A DNA stretch of 64,000 nt from Sphaerosporella brunnea (taxonomy: Eukaryota > Ascomycota > Pezizomycetes > Pezizales > Pyronemataceae). The DNA is taken from the NCBI GenBank assembly GCA_008704415.1, contig VXIS01000127.1, positions 56,360 to 120,359 of the forward strand. Direction: 5' to 3'. This document shows positions 40,640 to 49,952 of the stretch, in pieces. The position numbers and the translations under genes are program-made. How positions within the stretch are numbered: the first letter of the stretch is position 1; each line of letters starts with the position of its first letter. The notes under the pieces are model-generated. The model was not told where the DNA came from and did not search any database. It was given only the letters and a program-made list of their open reading frames with translations.

Positions 40640-42395
40640 CAGTGTCCACCACTTCATGGAGTCCAAGCTTACTAGTCAACGCTTGGTGTCGGGGGGCCGG
40701 GAGAGCTTTCGTCAGCAGGTCTGCTGGGTTGTCTTCTGAGGCGATGTAGTCGAATCTCACGTGCCCTTTCTCCTGCTCGTCCCTGGCATGGTGAAACTTG
40801 ATGTCTATATGCTTTGTCTTTGCTTTGAGGACTCCGGTGGCGATGAGCTTCAAAGCTCCCTGGTTGTCGCAGCTTATCGGCGTCGGCGTCGCGATCGGCA
40901 TCGATACCGTGGAATCACTGAATCGATCGATTTCGGCTCGTAGACGTCGTAGCCAGATTGCTTCTCGAGTTGCATCCGAGCAAGCGATGTATTCAGCTTC
41001 TAACGTCGATAGAGCAACGACTGTCTGCGACTTCGCCTGCCAGGATATGGATCCCTTATTCGTCTGAAAGACGTATCCGCCTATCGATTTTCTGCTTCCG
41101 GTGCTTCCAGCCCAATCGGAGTCTGTGAGGCCTACTACGCTCGTATCCTGCTGCTGAGCGATACCCGTATCTGGTTGCTGGACGATGCTCGAGAAGCGCA
41201 ATCCGTATTTCGACGTCTTGAGATATCGTAAGGCTCGCTTTGCAGCCGTTAGGTGCATCTGCAGGGGATTCGCGTTGTATTTGCTCAAGACCGTGACGCA
41301 GAAGGCGATGTCTGGCCTGGAGCCTAGTGCCGCATACATGAGAGATCCGATCATGGACTGGTATAGAGTCTTGTCTGACACCTGCTTGTCGGTTGTCGAG
41401 ATCTGGCATCCATCGGTGAAGCGGTTTCTTTGGCGTTTTCCAGCTTGAATCTTCGGATGATGGAGTGTATATACGCAGATTGGCTAAGAGTGATGCCTGC
41501 TGAGCTTCGTCCGATCTCTAGGCCTAGGAATCTCTGCACTTCACCCAAGTCCGTCATCTTGTATCGCTCGTTGAGTTGTCGCTTGATGCCGTCGCCTCCA
41601 CGCTGCTTGGTATGGACGATGAGGATGTCGTCAACGTAGAGTAGCAGAAGAGCCTCGTCCATGATGTAGAGATTCGGATCCGCGGTGGATTGAGTGAAAC
41701 CGAGGGATAGCAGGAACTGATTGATGTTGTCATACCAAAGCTTCGGAGCTTGTTTGAGGCCGTAAAGAGCTTTTCTTAGTCGCACGGTGCTGCCTGGTGA
41801 CGAGCTTGACAGCGATGGATCAACTTCTTCTATGCCCTGCGGTAAGCTCATATAGACGTTTTCGTTGTCGATCTCAGGGTTGAGGAAGGCTGATTTGACG
41901 TCCATATGGTCGATTCTCCAGCCTTTCTGGGCGCTTATAGCCTGGGTACAAAATAACTCACCACTCGTACGCATACAAGTGGATCATTCGTTCCTACTTG
42001 GTCTAACACCTTGGCCAATAGCATGCGAAGGGTTGAGAGCTTCGAAACAGGGGCGTAGATTTCGTTGAAATCGATGCCTTTGACATGCTCGTATCCCTTG
42101 ATTACTAGTCTGGCTTTGAATTTCGTAGTCCCGTCTGGGTTGAGTTTCGTCCGAAAAACCCATCTGCTTCCGATGGCTTTCGGAGTTGCGGTTTCGATAG
42201 CTTTCGGAGTTGCGGTTTCGATGGCTTTCGGAGTTGCGTCGAATTCGAAGGTGAGGTTGTCTAACAGCGACTTCCACTCTTCTTTCATCGCGTCAATCCA
42301 GGAGGCTTTGTAGGTGCTAGTCATGGCCTCTTTGAGAGAAGTAGGATCTGGTTCATAGCGAAGGGAAATCGGATCATAGGTAAAGGTAAGTTGTA
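40640..42395 (-). pseudogene. Ty1/copia reverse transcriptase and RNase H, 5'-truncated
   Basis: In order: the RT start (ASWIDAMKEEWKSLLDNLTF), GSRWVFRTKLNPDG, ARLVIKGYEHVKGIDF, IDHMDVKSAFLN, ALYGLKQAPKLWYD, LLLYVDDILIV (RT active-site YVDD), then RNase H with GSLMYAALGSRPDIAF, DSDWAGSTGSRKSIGGYVF, LSTLEAEYIA and KHIDIKFHHARDE. This is the copia domain order. Gag, protease and integrase are missing (break near 42395). Defects: three tandem copies of TPKAIETA codons near 42190, a 68-bp GT..AG insertion at 41942-42009, and a lost base near 41413 at the RT/RNase H boundary. The element is not autonomous. Confidence 0.92.
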
Positions 42396-42738
42396 TGTAC
42401 TTAAGTACTTAGTTATGGGGACACGCTAAAACGGAGTGCCAAAAGCCACCTTTTGCACGCCAATATATTAAATCACAACAACAGATAAAATTAAAAGCGC
42501 TTCTTCAAGCGATAGATATGCTGCTTCAGAATGATCTGAAAAAGAGAAAATAAAAAAAGGGTTGGTGGGAAGTGGGAAATTCGAGGGTTTGTGGGAGCAT
42601 TTTGTATGGGACACCCCGGAGCATGTCGCGTAAAAAGGTAGTACAACTATACCTTTTTGGGTATTATTTCGCCCAACCGGGAAATCGAGTGATTGTTTGT
42701 GATGGACATCCGCTGTGTCATAATCAAAACCCTCACTA
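42396..42738. other. Intergenic, left flank of a foldback element
   Basis: No gene. A/T-rich, with no other structure seen. Confidence 0.5.
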
Positions 42739-42853
42739 CCGCATAAACTCGCGAACAAGAGACTGGGCTAAGTCACTGCGCCATGTAGGCTTAGTGACTT
42801 TGCCACATGGCGCAGTGACTTAGCCCCAGTCTCTTGTTCCAGAGTTTATGCGG
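42739..42853. mobile_element. Foldback MITE with TA target duplication
   Basis: Two ~50-bp arms (from CCGCATAAACTC to TGCGCCATGT, and the reverse complement) are near-perfect inverted repeats with one or two mismatches and a ~15-bp centre. TA flanks both ends (42737-42738, 42854-42855). The outer bases TACCGCA match the start of the element at 56014. As RNA the whole element would form one long hairpin. Confidence 0.85.
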
Positions 42854-42990
42854 TATATGCCTCACACCTACGCAGTGATTATCCAGTGCCACAATGGTGG
42901 AGCGCTCCTTCGGAGCTATTAAAAGGGAATACAATACACATGAGTAATAAATTACACAATTCACTTAGCTAAAGGAAAAAAAGACTTCGT

Positions 42991-43738
42991 CTAATCACTG
43001 GCCTCCGCGGCCTCGACCCATGTAACCTCACTGTCGATGCAGTTCAAAAACGCCCAGTATGCACGAGTCACGTCCGTCGGGTACCCATCCAAATAACCTT
43101 CCTCGAAACCGTCGTCGCCCGACTCCCTGAAGAGCTTGACAAACTCTGCAAATAGCGTGTAAAACTTGTCGCTGCCGGTTTTGTGCTTCGAGGCGATGAC
43201 CCCGGCGTGAGTGTTCAAAACGTCGATGGTTTCCTTGTGCTCTGAATAAGTTAGCCTTGATACTTCTTCAAATTCTTGAGAATAGCAGAGATTACTCGCT
43301 GATCATCTGTACTTCCCCAGGTGACATCCCGTACAGCTTCTCGAAAGCTTTGAAATCTCTTCTTCCACCTGTGCCTGTATACAGCAAGGCATCGACAACC
43401 GCATCCCCTCCGTGCGCCGACGCGTTGCCCGCTGCGATAAGTCTCGTGTCAGCTTCAGTCGCGCTGGCCAGCTTATCACGCTTGAAAGTGCTGATGAAAC
43501 GGTTCCTCAGGAACTCATAGGCGTCGAGCGAAGACGTCAGATTGCTCACACGGTCTTCAAGCGAGGCTGTCTTGATCTTGAGCGAAGGGATCTCGGCGAC
43601 TTGCTGTTCGAGTACACGAAGACGACCAGCGAGGCTAAGACCGCGGCGATTACCGACGAAAAGTTCTCCTCTCACGTCCTCAACGTGGAGTTCCTCTTGC
43701 AGTGCCTGTCCGAGCGCATCTTTGGCGGCCTGCTTCAT
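42991..43738 (-). CDS. Hypothetical coiled-coil protein, two exons, about 224 residues
   Basis: ATG at 43738. Exon 1 to 43313 encodes MKQAAKDALGQALQEELHVE, then GRLRVLEQQVAEIPSLKIKT and on, a heptad-like Leu/Val coiled coil. Exon 2 (43239-42991) encodes HKETIDVLNTHAGVIASKHK and an acidic aromatic tail ending VTWVEAAEASD. The intron model 43240-43312 (73 bp, GTACAG..TTCAGAG) keeps phase, but the donor is weak; another nearby donor (GTAATC) does not keep frame. No family is recognised. The 5' end lies about 220 bp downstream of an LTR-like start sequence at 43958, and a TATATATAT run lies in between near 43831. Confidence 0.55.
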
Positions 43739-43958
43739 TCTGTTGAAAGTAACTTACGTGAGGAGTGATGGTGAGGGGTTTGAAGGTAAAATTGACGGTA
43801 GCGGTCTAAGAGACTAATCTAGACACATATATATATACCCTGCCAATCCTCATGAGATATCACTCGGTTCTCCATCACGGCATATCACTCCTTCAATCAC
43901 TCGCTCTCACTCGTCCTTGTCCGTCCACCAACCATGCCTAGAAAGCCGGTTTCCAACA
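43739..43958 (-). promoter_or_regulatory. LTR-like leader upstream of the coiled-coil gene
   Basis: Reading minus, TGTTGGAAACCGGCTTTCTA starts at 43958 and matches the copia LTR start at 40621 with two or three differences. It is preceded by a purine-rich GACGAGGAAGGAATG. A TATATATAT box near 43831 could set transcription for the gene starting at 43738. The far LTR end is not identifiable. Confidence 0.4.
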
Positions 43959-44120
43959 CATTCCTTCCTCGTCTCCGAGTTCCGCTCGGGTAGCCAGTAT
44001 CGCATCGCATGTCGTGCTATCATCTTCATCTTTCGCCGGTGAAAGCAAGTTCCGGTTCCCCTTGTCGACCGTTCCGTTCTTCTTGTTGCGATCCTTCGTT
44101 TTTGCTGACTTGGGAGGCAT
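43938..44120 (-). CDS. Possible short protein ending in LTR-like sequence
   Basis: ATG at 44120: MPPKSAKTKDRNKKNGTVDK, then an acidic Asp-rich middle, and the last codons (CWKPAF, stop) come from the TGTTGGAAACCGGCTTTCTA sequence. It is 60 residues and lysine-rich at the start. It may be a decayed element ORF rather than a host gene. Confidence 0.3.
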   Translation of the reverse strand: MPPKSAKTKDRNKKNGTVDKGNRNLLSPAKDEDDSTTCDAILATRAELGDEEGMCWKPAF

Positions 44121-45366
44121 TGATTGTCGTGCTGTCTCAGGCTCCGATAATCGTAAGGTTGCGTTTGGATGCACGGGAGGGTAGGAACATCGAAGTTTCT
44201 AGGGCGTTGTAAGTTGTGACTGAGCAACTTATGATTCCGTGCACTTTAAACCTGTACCTTCGGGTATTTGGTCTGGTTTACAGACTTCCGGCACTTTGCG
44301 CTCAGCGTACAACACTTTTGACGTCCACTTCTGAACCCACGATTTGACGTCCACTTCCGGGTGCCCGATGATGGCCCTCGCGAAGCTCGACCATATTGTG
44401 ATTTTTTTTTGTACAGCTATTTCATGACCAATTCGGACCGGACTGTATACATTCAAGTGTAGTATCTGTTCTTTTCAGTTTAATATCTGAAATGGTTCTA
44501 TATGGACCGTCATTTGTTAATCTAATTTTTGTCTTCACGGGGACTGGCCGCTGTGCTTGCACATGTCGGTTCCCACTGTGTCACTGGTATTGCACTGTCT
44601 CCAGTTGACGCGACTTTCATTGTTCCCTGGCTTTGCGCGAGGCAACGAGGAAAGGAAAGAATGCTTTCGACGATCTTCGCTCAGCCTCGATGCCGCCGCT
44701 GGTTCTGTATTGAAAGCTGCACAACAACAATTACCAGGATGCGAAACTTGACACCATTCGCTGCGATGGCGTGATGACTCACCTGAACGCAGGATGTCAC
44801 TCGTGAAACACCTAAAGTCACTCGCTATTGTCGCACGCATTACCTGCTGGTCCATCGTCATGTGAGTGTAACCAAGGAAAACCGGTCTCAAGATGCTTTT
44901 TCGATGTGCGCAATGTCTTGAGGTGGTTATGTAATGCAGCCTTTTTTATGCAAGGAAAGCTGTGTGGCACATTTAAGAAAAACCATTAATTATGTGACTA
45001 CTCATATGTTTTCGCTCATATAACGTTTGCATACCCATTTTCAAAAACCCCTCTCCTCCTGCTGAGGTACTTACCGGTTGTAGCTGGATCAAAATTAAAA
45101 GCGAGGTCCGCCGCACCGCCACCGCCAGATAGCCACAGAAGGGACGGAACGGAAAAATTGATAGCTAGGAGTCAGACGATTTTATTATGAAAATACATAT
45201 GGAAACGAACTTTGTAACACTTTCAATACACCCTGTAGGCACGCAAGATCCAGTTGCCGTGCCAGTTTTCCCCATCGTAACGTTAACAGTTGGCGATCCA
45301 CTATGAAAAGCCGATTAGCAATGCAGTTTTTTTTTTGCTGTCCGAAGGACCGTTACCAACTTTTAC
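44121..45366. other. Intergenic, no supported gene
   Basis: A minus-strand frame near 44229-44450 has a plausible composition but no ATG. Near 44155 a 16-bp match (one mismatch) to the PIF/Harbinger terminus GGGTGCGTTTGGATGC occurs alone. Two TCACTCG motifs lie at about 44797 and 44821. Confidence 0.5.
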
Positions 45367-46877
45367 CTAAGACAGCAATATTTCAGGCTGTCCATTAGAC
45401 ACGACCACGCAAATATTGCCGTTAGAGCCCGCCGTATAACTAGCCGAGCCAAGCGCGCTCTTGAAAATAGTTCCGGACGAAACGCCGGTATCGAAACAGT
45501 ATGTTCCACTGGTTCCACTTCCGCCGTTGGTAGTCAAGACAACTAGCTTTCCGTCCGCTCTGCTAAACGCGTACGCATTGCTGGTGACGTAAAGATGGAC
45601 GTGGTCATTGGCCCCGAGGCCGCCAGCTGACTTCTTTGCAGCCATCGCTTTCGCAATCCAGGTGTAAAGGTCGCCGGTAGTGTCATAACCGCTTCTCCAG
45701 AGATCTTCGCGATTTGCGGGATCGCTGCCTCCGTTGTAACCTTGTTCGGTACCGCCGTAAAGGATTGGGATACCACGAGCGAGGAGAGTGTAGGCCAAGG
45801 CGTTCTTGAGAGCTGTCCAGTCGCTATTAACGTTCAAGAAGCGGACGACATCGTGATTGTCTAGGAAGGTTCCGAGCAGATGGGGATTGGCAAAGTCGGC
45901 GCTGACCAGGTCGTGCTGATTGACAAGGTCCTGGAAGGAACCTTTGTTGGCATAGGCGCTCGTAATGACGTAGTACATGGGGTAATTGAGCAAGCTCGGC
46001 ACGTAGCTCTGGTAAGGACCAACGTATGCGGGGTCGCCATTGTAGACTTCACCGGTTGCAAAGACTCCGGCAGCACTGACGAAGCCACTCCAGAAGTCCT
46101 TCTCGACGTGCTTCACAGTGTCAATGCGAAGTCCATCGATAGAGTATGTTGAAACTAGATCCTTGATCCAGCTTTGATAGGTGCTCCGGACCCCCGAGTC
46201 GGTGGTCTTAACATCCGGAAGATCGCTGGTAATACGACAGACCTCGACGTCGGTTTGGTTGTTGTAATTACTGATGACACAGTAATCGTGGAAATCGCTC
46301 GCAATGTCGAACGGTGTAAGTGTGCTAAAGGCTCCAGGACCCATGTGGTTCGCAACCACATCGATCATGATGTACATTCCCTTGGCGTGGACGGCGGAGA
46401 TAAGAGACTTGAGATCGTCGGCAGAACCGTAGTTGGTGTTAAGGTTGTAGATATCCTTCGCCCAATAGCCGTGATAACCACCATCGGTATCTATTCGGGT
46501 AATTTAACACAGTTACTTTCACTCTTCACAAAGCTTTGGCCCGGTAATAGACATACTTTCGACAATGGGAGTGATCCAGATAGAATCGAAGCCTAGTCCT
46601 TGGATATAGTCAAGGTGCGCCTCCATTCCCGCCCATGTCCCACCGCAGTAGTTGCTGAGGTCACTGCAGGCGGTTGTGCCTGACGAAGATTTCGCGAACC
46701 TGTCGGTAAGGACCTAGAATTCAAAGCGTCCCGTTCAGCTTCTGTTCAGTTGATATTTCAAAGGAAACGCATTACAAAATAGATCGAACGCGTCTTCCAG
46801 GCATCACTGTCCGCTGCGAGGGCGGTGGCGCTGAAAACTGCAAAGACGCAGCTCAAAAGAGAGAGAATTTGCATCAT
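45367..46877 (-). CDS. Secreted alpha-amylase (GH13)
   Basis: Exons 46877-46776, 46713-46557, 46490-45367. Introns of 62 and 66 bp (GTAATG..TTCTAG, GTATGT..GAATAG) are in phase, giving 460 residues. An ATGATG pair opens a signal peptide (MQILSLLSCVFAVFSATALA, cut before or at ADSDAWKTRS). It cleaves internal alpha-1,4 bonds of starch and glycogen outside the cell. GH13 regions are all present: DVVANH (region I), GLRIDTVKH with the nucleophile Asp210, FATGEVYNG with acid/base Glu234, and FLDNHD with Asp300. This spacing matches Aspergillus Taka-amylase (206/230/297). A C-terminal beta domain with paired Cys ends NGQPEILLS; there is no starch-binding module. It appears intact. Confidence 0.95.
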
Positions 46878-48303
46878 ATGTTTATTGAGCAAGAGGGAAC
46901 GAAGGATAAAAGAAGGAAGACGTCTCTTAACGGAGTAAGTGACTGAGAATGTCCGATCGATTGTCGTGAGACCGCAAGGTGGTCATCCGCTCAACTTATA
47001 CTGCGACCACCTCCTTTGGGGCGTGAGATTGTAGGGAGCGTGACCGTGGCCAAATCTCCCAATGACGAGGTCATAATATCGGTGCGTTCTGTTACGTATA
47101 CATCGGTCTCTGCCAGTAAATCTCGATGGTTACGGCGGAGTATTCCCATTGGCCAGGATACCGGTCGCAAATAGAGTAAGGACACAGGATCTCTTGGCGT
47201 GTATGGAATGTTCTTCGACAACGTGTATTATTGCGATGAAATGACATTTCCTTTTCCAGGCCTTCAAATGGGCATCAGGGGCGTAGGAATGCAGGGATCA
47301 CAGCCGGGTGCTTTGGCGAGCCGGGTCTTCCTTGCATCGATGCATAGTTGTGCGGGGCAAAATGCGGGGTGCATACACGCGATGTATCAATGCACACCAC
47401 CTGTGTTCATCGTCCTTCAGCATGATCGAAACACCCTGGTCGGCGGGCGGCTGCAAAGTGAGATGGAAACGAGTGCAGCGCTGCGGCTCATCTATCGCAA
47501 TGAGAGCGCCATGCAGGCACGGTGCTTGGCTGTGGGCGGGTCGCATCGGACGCTGCAGGGAGTGACCGGGCCAACGACCACTCAAGACTTCTCGTCACAG
47601 CAAGGTGTGCCATTGTCTTGCCATATCCCGAGGAGGAAGATGAAAACCACAAGTTCCAGTTGAGAGATTCTATTTCTGATCCAGTTGTCCATTGAGCAAA
47701 CCCCTGGGGTGCGGCAAGAAAAACTGCGTCCTTACCTTGCCCGATCTGAGGTGACAGCGGGAGACACAAAATTTCCGCATTTCACGTGGAAGCCACGATA
47801 AGATGGAACGGTTCGGGCCCGGGTCCCCACATGGGTCTTTCGGATGCCGGCATGGGTTGACATCTGATCGCATTGCATGCAGTCTTAGTAGTTATAATGT
47901 TTCCACGTCAGTATTTATTAATGATCCTGTGGGATAACGGTCGGGATGAGACAGACTTCTCGATCGTGCAAAATTGCCAACGCTCGTTTAGTTCTACGCG
48001 TGGAAGTTCAGGCGGGGGCTTGGAAACTCCATCGTTAGTTAACATTCGTAGTACATACATACCGAGGTAATTACGCAAGCGGAAGGATAGTCAGCACTGA
48101 GCAGCAGTCTTTCTGATAGCACTGAGCCCCTGCGTCAAACATAATCCTTATCTCAGGCCAGCGCAGAAGCATGCCACCGGAGCAAAGTAGTGCGAAATGC
48201 CGAACGGTGACCCTGGAACTGTATTCTACTATATTCTCAACCCCGCAATCCGGGTTATAATTGCCCCGCAAGAAAACACCAAGTACGTCTGCAAGCAAAC
48301 ATA
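46878..48303. other. Intergenic, no supported gene
   Basis: 5' side of the amylase gene, then ~1.3 kb with only overlapping shadow-like frames on both strands at 47199-47770. No conserved motif is seen. Confidence 0.5.
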
Positions 48304-48704
48304 CACTGCCGAGCAGACATCCTGACGACCGCCTGGCCAGCCAGCCGAGCAGATGATGCACCAAATTCGCACTAAACCACAACACAACCACTTACGGCCG
48401 CGCTCAGAGTTGGAGACCTACTGTAGAGAATCTTCTCTGATGTGTTCCCAGAATTGGAGGTCATCAATATCGCAAACGAGCCAGTTGTTACTCACTCTAC
48501 CTGCTATGCAAGGGACTACACATCGAAGCTGTGGACATCGCAGCCCCAAAATCCCCCAAAAGTGGCCTCCTAAGATGAGAGTATTCTTCACACGATTCTC
48601 CATTACTTGGCGTTGGAGTTATTGGTGAAAATCCCCCTTTGTCTGCTCGGCTGGCCGGCCGGGGGCCGCCAGTACAATCTGCTCGGCAGGATAGAACACA
48701 TATG
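48304..48704. mobile_element. Inverted-repeat element (~400 bp) related to 16865-17110
   Basis: The left end (TGCCGAGCAGACATCC...) and the right end (...CAATCTGCTCGGCA) are inverted repeats of about 50 bp with moderate divergence; each contains two copies of CCGAGCAGA. The interior matches 16900-17110. No ORF matches a transposase. Target duplication is not obvious. Next to the right end the sequence GGATAGAACACATATGT resembles the equivalent flank at 16850. Confidence 0.6.
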
Positions 48705-49640
48705 TTCAAGAGGTCTATACCGTCAAGGCTCAATACACCTCGATCGCAAAAGGCTGCGCATCGCTTTCTCTGCCCTGTAAAACACTCTACGATGAGACCA
48801 CTCGTTCGAGCTTAGATACCCATGGCCCATGGCCTTATTGAAAGATAACTACACTCGATGCCTCTGCCTTAGTTGATTTCGATTTCATAAACCCTGGTTT
48901 GCCGTTGAAGCGAGTCTGACGTCAATTTAAAATCTCTCAACCTCAATAAAAAAAAAATCTTGTCTACCTTATATCCTTGGCAACTTTTCCGATTGGCCAA
49001 GAACGACTGGAAACATCAAAGAGACAATAAAATAAAAACTGTAACTTAGAAATACGTAAAATAGCCCAAAATTGAAGGAGCGTAGTGGTTCCTTTTACAT
49101 GCAACATCTGTATCAGGTTGGGACCCTTGGCCCATGCCATCGACTGCTAGTACGCTGGTAAAACCATTGAAAGGCACATACCCCTAGCAAACGCATACTT
49201 CTCATTTCCAATGGATAGGGCTCGGGCAAAAGGCTCCGGCGTATGCACTTGAGGAATGCCGGTCCAAAGATCACGTTGCAATCTTACGTGCGTCTATGTA
49301 CATCAACATGGTCCGAACTAACAGCGGAGGAAACACTCTCCCAAGCGCACCGATCCGCTTCCGGCGCTGGGGCTTTTTACTCTATGTATCCAGGTCTGAC
49401 ACGGTTGCCACGCTTTCGTCACGCGGGCTGCGGTGACAGCGGCGGCGTCGAGGATCATCCCCGCATGTTTTGATTTGGACTGCGGGGTACATGTAGTTAC
49501 TTAAATAAATATATATAGAACCTACTAAGTAATTTATATCGGAGTTAGAGTACCAGTAAAAACCTGGCATTCGATGGCCGGATAAAACCTTCTCTACAAG
49601 GCTCGGAAACTGCCGGTTGGCCCGACTAGGCGCCCCTCGA
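48705..49640. other. Intergenic, no supported gene
   Basis: A/T-rich, with short frames only, up to the left target duplication of the hAT element. Confidence 0.5.
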
Positions 49641-49952
49641 GAAAACGATAGTGTTGCTCATGACCTGTGACTTGTTAGCAACGCTTGACTTTGTACACTG
49701 ACTTCTGACTAAAATGCGTGGCCTAATTCATAACTTTATTCGTGACGGCGTTCATAAGTCTGAATAGAGTTCCCCACCATGGAGAGTAGGCGGTGGGCAG
49801 GCAAAAATAAACCCTGAGGGGCTGTGACAGTGATGTTTCGGCGCACAGTGGGAGTCCTACTATGGTGGGAAGTTTATTTCCTGTGGAATAAAAGACCGCC
49901 CATGCCCCGTAACTTATGAGAGCTCAGTGTGCTTCCAGTCCGCTTTCGTTCT

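Noticed and set aside
47199..47663. 154-codon plus-strand ORF and an overlapping antisense ORF
   Set aside because: The start is GTG, composition is not protein-like and there is no domain or splice context.
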